A DNA stretch of 24,321 nucleotides from Metabacillus rhizolycopersici. Its GTDB lineage: Bacteria > Bacillota > Bacilli > Bacillales > Bacillaceae. The position numbers and the translations under genes were made by a program. Of this stretch, positions 14,512-22,498 are shown piece after piece (within the stretch, counting starts at the first letter, position 1; each line of letters starts with the position of its first letter). The notes below the pieces were generated by a model. It did no database searches. It was not told the origin of the DNA and worked only from the letters and a program-made list of their open reading frames with translations. Where the stretch lies: the NCBI RefSeq assembly GCF_020075705.1, contig NZ_JAIQUM010000074.1, forward strand, positions 1 to 24,321, given 5' to 3'.

Positions 14512-16032
14512 TTGGTAAACAAAGTTACTGAAAAAAGTAGTGTACAGACAAGCTTAAAAGTAGAAGATGTGAAGTTATATATTAATGGTGAATTTGTTCA
14601 GTCACAATCTGGTACGACATTTGGAAATAAAAGTCCTTTTACGAATGAAATTATTAATAACATTGCTGAGGGACATAAAGAAGATATTAATCTAGCAGTT
14701 GCTGCAGCGAAAGACGCGTCTGACAATACGTGGGGAACAATGAAAATTGCCGAACGTATGAAGTATATCAATCGTATCGCTGATCTTATTGACGAAGAAA
14801 ATGAAGAAATTGCGAGATTAGAGGCAATTGATACTGGTCTACCGATTGGTCAAACAAGAAATATGGCTGCACGTGCCGCTTCAAACTTCCGTTTCTATGC
14901 AAAAATGGTAGAGTCTAGACTTCATGGGGATGCTTATCAAGTAGATAATGAGTTTATTAACTATACGATTTATAAACCATTAGGTGTTGTCGGTTTAATT
15001 ACACCATGGAATGCCCCATTCATGTTAGAAACTTGGAAAGTAGCTCCGGCACTTGCAACTGGAAATACAGTCGTTTTAAAACCAGCTGAGCTATCACCAT
15101 TAACAGCGAATAAACTAGCTGAAATTATTGATAAAGCTGATTTACCAAAAGGTGTATTTAATGTTGTTCATGGCTTTGGTGAAACAGCAGGCGATGCACT
15201 TGTTAAACACCCTGATGTTGAAGCCATTTCGTTCACTGGTGAGACAGTTACAGGAACAACAATTATTAAAAATGCCGCAGATACTTTAAAGAAAACATCG
15301 ATGGAACTCGGTGGGAAATCACCATTAATCGTTTTTGAGGATGCAGATCTTGACCGCGCGTTAGATGCCGCAGTATGGGGGATCTTCTCATTCAACGGTG
15401 AACGTTGTACATCAAACTCAAGAGTGTTCTTACACAAAAATATTAAAGAAAAGTTTGTTGAAGCATTAAAAGAAAGAGTCCTAAATATAAAAATTGGTGA
15501 TCCAATGGATCCTTCCACAGAGCTTGGTCCATTAATTGAAACAGGACATTTTAACAAAGTAAGAGAGTATATTGAGATTGCAAAACAAGAAGGCTGTGAA
15601 GTTGTTCAGGGTGTTGTGCCTGAGGAATTTAAGGCAGGTAACTATGTTCCACCAACATTATTATTAAATGCAACTAACGATATGAAAGTTTGTCAGGACG
15701 AAATTTTTGGACCTGTCATGGCGGTAATCGAATTTGAAACAGAAGAAGAGGTTATTGCAGTAGCAAATGACATCAAATACGGTCTTGCAGGGTTCGTTTG
15801 GACAAATGATATTAAACGCGGACATCGTGTAGCACAAGCAGTAGAAGCAGGGATGATCTGGATCAATTCACAAAACACACGTGATCTTCGTATTCCATTC
15901 GGAGGTACGAAAGCAAGCGGAATTGGTCGAGAGGGCGGACATTACGCAATCTTTGAATTCTATACAGAACCGACAGTCATTCATGTCGCAATTGGTGACC
16001 ATCACATTCCACAATTCGGAAAGAAAAAATAA
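14512..16032 (+). CDS. hpaE: 5-carboxymethyl-2-hydroxymuconate semialdehyde dehydrogenase
   Basis: This 506-residue NAD(P)-dependent aldehyde dehydrogenase has the family set: TPWNAPF (Asn167), Lys190 in VLKPAELSP, FTGETVTG, ELGGKSP (Glu265) and FNGERCTSNSR with catalytic Cys299. The FNGERCTSNSR context and KLYINGEF near the N-terminus are typical of HpaE. It oxidises the ring-cleavage product of HpaD to 5-carboxymethyl-2-hydroxymuconate. The start is probably the TTG at 14512, with AAAGGGGTG 6 bases upstream; an in-frame ATG at 14491 would add 7 residues but has a poor ribosome site. hpaB2 follows after 27 bases. Confidence 0.9.
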   Translation: MVNKVTEKSSVQTSLKVEDVKLYINGEFVQSQSGTTFGNKSPFTNEIINNIAEGHKEDINLAVAAAKDASDNTWGTMKIAERMKYINRIADLIDEENEEIARLEAIDTGLPIGQTRNMAARAASNFRFYAKMVESRLHGDAYQVDNEFINYTIYKPLGVVGLITPWNAPFMLETWKVAPALATGNTVVLKPAELSPLTANKLAEIIDKADLPKGVFNVVHGFGETAGDALVKHPDVEAISFTGETVTGTTIIKNAADTLKKTSMELGGKSPLIVFEDADLDRALDAAVWGIFSFNGERCTSNSRVFLHKNIKEKFVEALKERVLNIKIGDPMDPSTELGPLIETGHFNKVREYIEIAKQEGCEVVQGVVPEEFKAGNYVPPTLLLNATNDMKVCQDEIFGPVMAVIEFETEEEVIAVANDIKYGLAGFVWTNDIKRGHRVAQAVEAGMIWINSQNTRDLRIPFGGTKASGIGREGGHYAIFEFYTEPTVIHVAIGDHHIPQFGKKK

Positions 16033-16059
16033 ACCATCAACATTTAGGGGGGCAAATTC

Positions 16060-17541
16060 ATGGGAGCAAAAACAGGCAAAGAGTATATTGAGCGTTTAAA
16101 AAAGGCAAATAACAATATTTATATTCACGGGGAAAGAGTAAAGGACGTTACAGAACATCCAGGTTTAAAGGGCGTCATTCAATCGATGGCAAACCTTTAT
16201 GACCTTCAGTTTGAAAAACCTGAAAAAATGCTATATACATCGCCAACAACTGGTGAAAAAGTAGGGACTACATGGTTACAACCTAAAACAATTGACGATG
16301 TGATGGCAAGACGTGAAGCGATTCAGGAGTGGGCACTTACTTCAGGAGGTATGATGGGACGTTCACCTGACTACCTAAATGCAGAAGTTATGGCGATGGG
16401 TGTTTCTAATGAATTATTTGCTGAAGCAGATCCAATGTTTGCTGAAAATGCACGTAAATATTACGAATTTGCTAGAGAAAATGATATCAGTTTAACACAT
16501 ACGCTTATTCACCCTCAAGTGAACCGTGCAAAAGCACAGAGTGAACAAAAGGATGCAAACGTATCTCTTCATCTCGTGGAAAAAACGGACGAAGGAATCA
16601 TTGTTGATGGAATCCGTTTGTTAGCGACTCAAGGTGGGATCACGGATGAAATACTTGTTTTCCCTTCAACTGTTAAAAAAGCGGGTGAAGAAGATGATCC
16701 ATATTCATTAGCATTTGCGATTCCAAACAATACTCCAGGTCTGAAATATATTAGCCGTGAGTCATTTGATTATGGAAAAAATGCTTATGATCATCCACTT
16801 GGATCTAGATTTGAAGAGGGAGATGCAATCGTTTCGTTTGAAAACGTTTTCGTACCTTGGGAACGAGTATTTGTTTGTGGAAACTCATCTATTTGTAATC
16901 GTACGTTCCGTGAAACAAATGCTGTTGTTCATATGTCACACCAAGTTATTTCTAAAAATATCGTAAAAACTGAATTTGTACTAGGTGTTGCTTTATCAGT
17001 AATGGATGCCATTGGAATTGATGGGTTCCAACACGTGAAAGACAAAGGAACAGAAATTATGCTAGCGCTTGAAGCGATGAAATCGCATCTTTACCGTGCT
17101 GAACACAACGCAAAGCTAGACAAATGGGGAACAATGACACCAGATTTTGAAGCATTAGATGCTGCTCGTAACTGGTACCCAAGAATCTATCCGCGTCTTG
17201 TTGAAATCTTACGTGTGTTAGGTGCATCTGGATTAATGGGAATTCCAACACAAGCTGATTTTAGTAATCCAGATATTGGAGCAATCGCTCATCGTGGATT
17301 ACAAGGTAAAAATTTAGAAGGTTATGAGCGTGTACAACTATTCCGTTTAGCTTGGGATATTACAATGAGTGCGTTTGGAAGCAGACAAATGCATTATGAG
17401 TACTATTTCTTCGGAGACCCAATCAGAATGGGTATGACATATTTTGATAACTATGAAGCGAAAGATGTGTTGAAGGCTAGAGTGAAGGACTTCTTAGGAA
17501 ATGCAGTAAAAAATACAAATACTAATTTTCTAAACGTATAA
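16060..17541 (+). CDS. hpaB: 4-hydroxyphenylacetate 3-monooxygenase, oxygenase component (Thermus/Geobacillus type)
   Basis: This 493-residue HpaB-family oxygenase follows the Thermus thermophilus type rather than the E. coli type: GGMMGRSPDYLNAEVMA (R101, Y105), THTLIHPQVNRA (H147), YPRIYPRLVEILR.LGASGLMGIP and FRLAWD.TMSAFGSRQMHYEYYFFGDP. R101, Y105 and H147 match R100, Y104 and H142 of the Thermus enzyme from memory. It uses FADH2 and O2 to hydroxylate 4-hydroxyphenylacetate or another phenol at the ortho position. The start at 16060 has AGGGGGG nearby. It sits between hpaE and hpaD with short gaps, so it is the main-operon oxygenase. With hpaB1 also present, the two may differ in substrate or flavin handling. 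Confidence 0.93.
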   Translation: MGAKTGKEYIERLKKANNNIYIHGERVKDVTEHPGLKGVIQSMANLYDLQFEKPEKMLYTSPTTGEKVGTTWLQPKTIDDVMARREAIQEWALTSGGMMGRSPDYLNAEVMAMGVSNELFAEADPMFAENARKYYEFARENDISLTHTLIHPQVNRAKAQSEQKDANVSLHLVEKTDEGIIVDGIRLLATQGGITDEILVFPSTVKKAGEEDDPYSLAFAIPNNTPGLKYISRESFDYGKNAYDHPLGSRFEEGDAIVSFENVFVPWERVFVCGNSSICNRTFRETNAVVHMSHQVISKNIVKTEFVLGVALSVMDAIGIDGFQHVKDKGTEIMLALEAMKSHLYRAEHNAKLDKWGTMTPDFEALDAARNWYPRIYPRLVEILRVLGASGLMGIPTQADFSNPDIGAIAHRGLQGKNLEGYERVQLFRLAWDITMSAFGSRQMHYEYYFFGDPIRMGMTYFDNYEAKDVLKARVKDFLGNAVKNTNTNFLNV

Positions 17542-17554
17542 GGGGGATTTTAAA

Positions 17555-18544
17555 ATGAGCGTAAATTTTGATATTATCCGTACGGCAAGAGCAATCCTAC
17601 ATGTAACTGATTTAGAAAAATCTCGTGAGTTTTATGTAAAAGGGCTTGGCTTAATTGAAACAGAGTCTGATGATTCTGCTATTTACTTAAGAGGTCTTGA
17701 AGAGCATGTTCACCATAGTCTTGTCTTGAAAAAAGCAGACACTCCGAATATTGAGGTAACAAGCTACAAAGTACGCTCTGAAGAGGATTTAGATCGATTA
17801 GCTGCATTATTTGAACAAAAGGGATTAAAAACAAAATGGCTTGAAGAAGGTAGTCAGCATGCAGTTGGACGTGCATTACGAGTTCAAGACATTTCAGGCT
17901 TACCGGTTGAGTTTTTTGCCAAAATGGATACAGCAGAAAGAATGCTACAACGATACGATTTATATCAAGGAGCGAAGGCACAGCGTATCGATCACTTCAA
18001 CAATATGGTACCAGATGTACAAAAGGCGTATGATTTCTACATTAATGACTTAGGGTTTGCGTGTTCAGAGTACACGGATGATGAGGATGGAAAGCTTTGG
18101 GCAGCGTGGATTCATCGGAAACCAAGTGTACATGATGTAGCGTTTATGAATGGGAAAGGACCACGTGTTCACCACGTAGCTTACTGGTTAAGCGATCCAA
18201 TGGCTCTAATTCAAGGATGTGATGTACTTGCAGCTCTTGGTTATGCAGACAATATTGAACGTGGACCTGCACGCCACGGTTTATCCAATGCGTTCTTCTT
18301 ATATTTAAGAGATCCGGATGGACACCGTATCGAATTATACAATGGAGACTATTTAACAAGTGATCCAGATTTCAAACCAGTTCGTTGGGATTTAAATGAT
18401 AAACGTCGCCAAACGTTCTGGGGAGCAGAAGCACCAGACTGCTGGTTTAATGAAGCATCAACTGTTTTAGATATTGAAACTGGAGAACAAATCACAACAG
18501 AGCCTGGAAAATTAAAGCAAGCTAAACCAGTGTTTGTTATCTAA
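17555..18544 (+). CDS. hpaD: 3,4-dihydroxyphenylacetate 2,3-dioxygenase (VOC extradiol type)
   Basis: This 329-residue extradiol dioxygenase is built of two vicinal-oxygen-chelate modules (about 8-125 and 143-275). The second carries the metal triad: His147 (RIDHFNN), His206/207 (RVHHVAYW) and Glu260 (GHRIELYNGDY). His193 fits the second-sphere His200 of the Brevibacterium enzyme. The sequence resembles the Fe/Mn homoprotocatechuate 2,3-dioxygenases of actinobacteria (HPCD, MndD), not the LigB-type HpaD of E. coli. It opens homoprotocatechuate to 5-carboxymethyl-2-hydroxymuconate semialdehyde. The metal (Fe or Mn) cannot be told from sequence. SD AGGGGG precedes the ATG; it starts 13 bases after hpaB2. 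Confidence 0.92.
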   Translation: MSVNFDIIRTARAILHVTDLEKSREFYVKGLGLIETESDDSAIYLRGLEEHVHHSLVLKKADTPNIEVTSYKVRSEEDLDRLAALFEQKGLKTKWLEEGSQHAVGRALRVQDISGLPVEFFAKMDTAERMLQRYDLYQGAKAQRIDHFNNMVPDVQKAYDFYINDLGFACSEYTDDEDGKLWAAWIHRKPSVHDVAFMNGKGPRVHHVAYWLSDPMALIQGCDVLAALGYADNIERGPARHGLSNAFFLYLRDPDGHRIELYNGDYLTSDPDFKPVRWDLNDKRRQTFWGAEAPDCWFNEASTVLDIETGEQITTEPGKLKQAKPVFVI

Positions 18545-18582
18545 TAAACGAATAGACAATAGAAACTTTTAATTTAGAATTG

Positions 18583-18640
18583 GTGAAAGAACGGCATTTG
18601 ACTGTGCGGCCAAACTCAGTAAATCTGTCGTTTCTTTTAC
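18583..18640 (+). terminator. Imperfect hairpin after hpaD
   Basis: GTGAAAGAACGGCA (18583-18596) pairs with TGTCGTTTCTTTTAC (18626-18640), with G-U pairs and one bulge. It may reduce read-through into the aldehyde dehydrogenase-hpaC-FAD synthetase part; no clear new promoter follows. Confidence 0.45.
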
Positions 18641-18642
18641 TA

Positions 18643-18657
18643 TTATTCTAAGAATAA
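18643..18657. promoter_or_regulatory. 7-1-7 palindrome upstream of the second aldehyde dehydrogenase
   Basis: TTATTCTAAGAATAA is a perfect 7-1-7 inverted repeat, the geometry used by Fur-family regulators (PerR, Fur, Zur). Its outer TTAT/ATAA agree with a Per box but the inner bases do not. A chance palindrome in AT-rich DNA is possible. Confidence 0.25.
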
Positions 18658-18723
18658 CATAATTAATTGAATAATGGAAATATAGAATTAGAGCGACGAT
18701 AGTTGGATCGGAGGTGCTTGTCA

Positions 18724-20166
18724 GTGATAAAGAATGGTACGAATTATGAAAAAAAAATATTTGTTAATGGAAAATGGCTTGAAACAGAGAATTATTCCCT
18801 TTTAAAATCTCCTTACACGTTAGAACCGATTGCTGAAATTGCGATAGCTACAAAGGAAGACTTGAATGAGGCTATTTCAGCAGCACATGCTTCTCGAAAA
18901 AAGATGGCAAAAATGCCAATTCATCAGCGTTCAGCAATACTTGAGAAATTAGTTGTTTTGTTAGGAAATCGATTTGAAGAAGCAGCAACAATTATTGCCA
19001 CCGAAGCTGCAAAGCCTTTAACAGCAGCAAGAGAAGAAGTAAGGCGTACAATTCAAACATATAAATTTGCTGCTGCGGAAGCAACACGTATTGGTGGCGA
19101 AACGATTTCTTTAGATGCGGCACCAGGAGGAGAGAATCGATTAGCTTACACAGTGAGAGAGCCGCTTGGGGTTATCGGTGCAATCACACCTTTTAACTTT
19201 CCTATGAATCTTGTTGCACATAAGATTGGTCCTGCAATTGCTGCAGGAAATACAATCGTATTAAAGCCTGCCATGCAAACACCGCTATCTTCCTTCTTCA
19301 TTGCAGATCTCTTGCAAGAAGCAGGGCTTCCAGATGGAGCTTTAAACGTTGTGACAGGCAGTGGGAAAATAATTGGTGATGGAATTGTCATGGATGACCG
19401 TGTCAATATGATTACATTTACCGGTAGTCCTGCTGTTGGGATTGGAATTAGAAATCGCGCTGGCTTAAAACGCGTAACGTTAGAACTAGGCTCTAATGCG
19501 GCTGTCATCATTGATAAGGGGATTGATCAGGAAAAGGTCGTAGCGAGATGTGTTCAAGGAGCCTTTAGTAATCAAGGACAGGTATGTATCTCTTTACAGC
19601 GTATTTATATCCATGAGGATGAGTATGATGAATTTGTAAAAAAGCTAGTTGATGAAACGAAGAAATTAAAGGTAGGGAATCCACTCGATGAAGATACGAA
19701 TGTCTCTGCTTTAATTTCAGAGAACGATGTGGAAAGAACACTATCATGGATTAAAGAAGCGAAAGACGGTGGAGCGATTATTGCAACCGGAGGATACGCA
19801 GAAGATAATGCTCTATATCCTACGGTCATTTTGAATGTCCATCCAAACATGCAAGTTTCTTGCCAGGAAGTATTTGCTCCAATCGTTATTGTAAACAAAG
19901 TAAAGTCAGTGCAAGAGGCAATTGGTCACGTAAACAATTCTAAGTATGGCTTGCAAGCGGGAATCTACACAAATGATATTGCACAAGCTTTAGATGCAGC
20001 GGATGAATTAGAAGTAGGTGGAGTTATCATTAATGACATCCCAACCTTCCGTGTCGATCATATGCCTTATGGTGGCGTGAAGGAAAGCGGTACAGGTAAA
20101 GAAGGGATTAAATATGCAATTGAAGAAATGACAGAAATGAAATTAGTCATTATCAATCGTAACTAA
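18724..20166 (+). CDS. Aldehyde dehydrogenase, probable succinate-semialdehyde dehydrogenase of the pathway
   Basis: This 480-residue NAD(P)-dependent aldehyde dehydrogenase has ITPFNFP (Asn158), Lys181 in LKPAMQTP, FTGSPAVG, LELGSNAAV (Glu254) and NQGQVCISLQR with catalytic Cys288. It is distinct from HpaE and belongs to the lactaldehyde/semialdehyde-type branch. HpaI releases succinic semialdehyde, so oxidation to succinate is the natural role; this is inferred from context. The GTG at 18724 is chosen because GGAGG lies 9 bases upstream; the TTG at 18703 precedes the SD. hpaC follows after 16 bases. Confidence 0.82.
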   Translation: MIKNGTNYEKKIFVNGKWLETENYSLLKSPYTLEPIAEIAIATKEDLNEAISAAHASRKKMAKMPIHQRSAILEKLVVLLGNRFEEAATIIATEAAKPLTAAREEVRRTIQTYKFAAAEATRIGGETISLDAAPGGENRLAYTVREPLGVIGAITPFNFPMNLVAHKIGPAIAAGNTIVLKPAMQTPLSSFFIADLLQEAGLPDGALNVVTGSGKIIGDGIVMDDRVNMITFTGSPAVGIGIRNRAGLKRVTLELGSNAAVIIDKGIDQEKVVARCVQGAFSNQGQVCISLQRIYIHEDEYDEFVKKLVDETKKLKVGNPLDEDTNVSALISENDVERTLSWIKEAKDGGAIIATGGYAEDNALYPTVILNVHPNMQVSCQEVFAPIVIVNKVKSVQEAIGHVNNSKYGLQAGIYTNDIAQALDAADELEVGGVIINDIPTFRVDHMPYGGVKESGTGKEGIKYAIEEMTEMKLVIINRN

Positions 20167-20182
20167 AGGAGTGTAGTGAAAA

Positions 20183-20641
20183 ATGGATGATCGTAAGTTT
20201 CGAAACGCAATGGGAAAATTCGCGACAGGTGTTACCATTATTACAACTTCAGTAAACAATGAAGCACATGGTATGACAGCCAATGCATTTATGTCAGTTT
20301 CACTTTCTCCTAAACTAGTGTTAATCTCTATTGGGGAAAAGGCGAAAATGAATGAGTACATTAAAGAATCAGGGAAATTTGCTGTCAGTATTTTATCAGA
20401 AGATCAACAAGAGATGTCAATGATTTTCGCTGGTCAAATAAAAGAAAAGCGTGATGTTGACTTTAAATGGATGAATGAGTTACCAGTAATTGATGGTGCA
20501 CTTGTTAATCTGACATGCAATGTTCATAATTCACATGTTGAAGGTGACCATACACTATATATTGGAGAAGTTACAGATATTTCATTAAATGATGGAAATC
20601 CTCTATCATTCTTTGAAGGTCAATATAAAAACATTAGCTAA
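20183..20641 (+). CDS. hpaC: Flavin reductase component of 4-hydroxyphenylacetate 3-monooxygenase
   Basis: This 152-residue protein has the flavin-reductase-like FMN-binding split barrel: FRNAMGKFATGVTIITT at the start, the HGMTANAFMSVSLSPKLVLISI core and a C-terminal HTLYIGEVTDI...PLSFFEGQY. It reduces FAD (or FMN) with NADH and hands the free reduced flavin to HpaB. Only one reductase is encoded for two HpaB proteins, so both may draw on it. AAAGGAGTG precedes the ATG. It lies between the aldehyde dehydrogenase and the FAD synthetase, in one operon. Confidence 0.9.
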   Translation: MDDRKFRNAMGKFATGVTIITTSVNNEAHGMTANAFMSVSLSPKLVLISIGEKAKMNEYIKESGKFAVSILSEDQQEMSMIFAGQIKEKRDVDFKWMNELPVIDGALVNLTCNVHNSHVEGDHTLYIGEVTDISLNDGNPLSFFEGQYKNIS

Positions 20642-20666
20642 TCTAAAAAATTGGGGTGATGAAAAA

Positions 20667-21551
20667 ATGGAAGTTGTAAATTTAAACCAACCTCTTGATC
20701 TTACAGTTTCACTTAATAGTGAACCGTGTGTCATGGCACTTGGCTTTTTTGATGGTGTACACAAAGGACATAGAAAAATTATTGAAACTGCAAAAGAAAT
20801 TGCCGAAAAGGAGAAAATTAAATTTACCGTTATGACATTTTTTCCTCATCCTAGTAACATCATTAGTAAAACAAAAAAAATAGATCATTATCTATCACCT
20901 TTGTCTGTAAAAAAGGAAATGTTTAAAAGTTTGGGAGTTGAAAAATTATTTATTGTAAATTTTAATGCGGATTTTTCGAAATTTTCCCATCAACAATTTG
21001 TAGAGCAATATATAGTAGGGTTAAAATGTCAACATGTTGTTGCAGGTTTTGATTTTACATATGGTTTTAAAGGATTAGGTAATATGCAGGAAATGGTGTC
21101 AGATAGTAATGGGAGATTTCAAATCACAACAATAAGTAAACTTGAACATAATCATGAGAAAATTAGCTCAACAATTATTAGGGAAAAGTTAAAACTAGGT
21201 GAGGTTCATCATATCCCTCTATATTTAGATGATTATTATTCAATTAAAGGGAAGGTTGTTCGTAGTGATCAATTAAATTGTAATGAATCAATAGTAACAA
21301 TTGAAATTGATCATAGTTATTACTTACCTAAAAAAGGTTCATATAAAGTGAAAGTGGCATCAGACTATTCAAGTTCCTCTGGTACAATTGATGTACGGAA
21401 TCATAATACAGGTGCGATTGAAGTTCAATTAGATAATAGTATTATGCATTTTAATGAAAGTAATATTACGTTGTATTTTATCAAACAAGAGATAGGTGAA
21501 CAAAAAAATGGTAAGACCGAAGAATATGACAAAATGTCTATAGTTATATAA
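20667..21551 (+). CDS. FAD synthetase (FMN adenylyltransferase) with degenerate riboflavin-kinase-like tail
   Basis: This 294-residue protein has the RibF-type nucleotidyltransferase domain: GFFDGVHKGH (26-35, the HxGH-like motif), TFFPHP, GFDFTYGFKGLG (127-138) and ISSTIIREKL (about 166-175). It would make FAD from FMN and ATP. The C-terminal part (about 189-280) begins YYSIKGKVVRSD like a riboflavin kinase domain, but the PTAN motif and following glycines are missing, so kinase activity is doubtful. The ATG at 20667 has GGGGTGAT upstream; the longer frame from 20589 overlaps hpaC. Its place after hpaC suggests it supplies FAD for HpaBC. It is the last gene before a strong terminator. A housekeeping bifunctional RibF is expected elsewhere in the genome. 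Confidence 0.85.
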   Translation: MEVVNLNQPLDLTVSLNSEPCVMALGFFDGVHKGHRKIIETAKEIAEKEKIKFTVMTFFPHPSNIISKTKKIDHYLSPLSVKKEMFKSLGVEKLFIVNFNADFSKFSHQQFVEQYIVGLKCQHVVAGFDFTYGFKGLGNMQEMVSDSNGRFQITTISKLEHNHEKISSTIIREKLKLGEVHHIPLYLDDYYSIKGKVVRSDQLNCNESIVTIEIDHSYYLPKKGSYKVKVASDYSSSSGTIDVRNHNTGAIEVQLDNSIMHFNESNITLYFIKQEIGEQKNGKTEEYDKMSIVI

Positions 21552-21658
21552 GAGATAAAAATAATATCAAAATGTAACAAATAGCTTTAATGTCGATTCG
21601 ATTTTTAATGAAAATGCAACGCTGTGCTCTTATTGCAAAAAGATTTCTGGATTTTTAT

Positions 21659-21690
21659 AGCCCTTAGTCAGTTGGTAAAGACTAAGGGCT
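21659..21690 (+). terminator. Strong rho-independent terminator of the hpaI operon
   Basis: AGCCCTTAGTC (21659-21669) pairs perfectly with GACTAAGGGCT (21680-21690) around a 10-base loop, followed by TTGTTT. Confidence 0.85.
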
Positions 21691-21698
21691 TTGTTTAA

Positions 21699-21836
21699 AT
21701 TAATATGAACTTCTTTTTTCTCCCATCTTTGGCCTGGAATTCTGAAGGGATAACTACGAAATTTTTGTTTTCGTTAAATTACTGTCAATATCTCCTGTGA
21801 TTACTTCACCATAACCTTCCACATGAACTGTCGGAC
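21699..21836 (-). pseudogene. Decayed remnant of a YocH-type 3D domain
   Basis: Read on the minus strand, the region gives TVHVEGYGEVITGDI, then FVVIPSEFQAKDG in another frame, then RWEKKEVHI in a third. These match VHVEGYGEAIAGDI, VFIPSESHAKKWG and KWGRKEVQVKI of the intact gene at 283-1167. At least two frameshifts and an in-frame stop are present, and no signal peptide or LysM part remains. It covers only the last 45-50 codons of the 3D domain. It lies directly behind the hpa terminator. Confidence 0.8.
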
Positions 21837-22045
21837 AAGTACAGTAGCTTTCAATCTATTTATTCAAAAAAACAATGTTTAGGCGTATTTATACAAAAAG
21901 TAAAATCGGAAGTGTTATATATGATTTAATAAGTTGCTTTTTTCTAACTATTCCATTTAATGGTAGTTATCATTTTAAAAAATGACATAAGGATAAAGGT
22001 GTTTTTTAGGAGGCGCTCATTTGAGTTTTTTTCATTTAAGAAACA
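21837..22045. other. AT-rich gap between the YocH remnant and the HxlR gene
   Basis: I see no gene here. A single copy of the GntR-type half site (ATATATGATTT, 21917-21927) occurs without its tandem partner. An AGGAGG near 22010 leads only into a frame of about ten codons. Confidence 0.5.
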
Positions 22046-22408
22046 TTAGTTAGCGTCCTCGATAAACTTTGTGTGCTCTAAATATTTTTCACGATAATTT
22101 TTACCCCACTCATACATCGATTCAAGAATAGGCATTAATGTCTTTCCTTGTACTGTTAGAGAATATTCAACCTTGGGTGGTACAACAGGATATATCTTGC
22201 GGTGAACGATTAAATCTTCTTCTAATTCCCGTAATTGGTTGACAAGCATTCTCTGTGTTATTTCAGGAATTAGGGATTTTAATTGACCGAAACGGAGGGT
22301 TCCTTTTTTTCCTAAGTGCCACATAATCAACATTTTCCACTTGCCACCAATTACATTTAATGTTAATTCTTTTTCGCAGTTAAACGTTTTTTCATCAAAA
22401 CGACTCAT
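22046..22408 (-). CDS. HxlR-family transcriptional regulator
   Basis: This 120-residue winged-helix protein has the HxlR pattern: [23 protein letters not shown] (Cys11 in the position of the redox cysteine known in some members), [53 protein letters not shown] and MYEWGKNY. Such dimers control nearby genes in response to aldehydes, quinones or thiol stress. The ATG at 22408 follows AAGGTGAT; the upstream GTG is part of the SD. Its target is not evident, since no gene lies divergently next to it. Confidence 0.88.
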   Translation of the reverse strand: MSRFDEKTFNCEKELTLNVIGGKWKMLIMWHLGKKGTLRFGQLKSLIPEITQRMLVNQLRELEEDLIVHRKIYPVVPPKVEYSLTVQGKTLMPILESMYEWGKNYREKYLEHTKFIEDAN

Positions 22409-22498
22409 GTCGATCACCTTATTCTGTTATTTTTATAACCAAGAATATACAGACAGTAACTGAAACACTGTTAGTACTTTGAAACATTCTTAAAAAAT

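Noticed and set aside
15168..15557. 129-codon minus-strand frame opposite hpaE
   Set aside because: It is an antisense shadow of a strongly conserved aldehyde dehydrogenase; Ser-rich low-complexity product with no ribosome site.
20589..20666. Longer N-terminus for the FAD synthetase
   Set aside because: It overlaps the end of hpaC, is not family-like, and a good GGGGTGAT site precedes the ATG at 20667.
22010..22050. Short plus-strand frame after AGGAGG
   Set aside because: Only about ten codons long and overlapping the HxlR gene end; no support as a gene.
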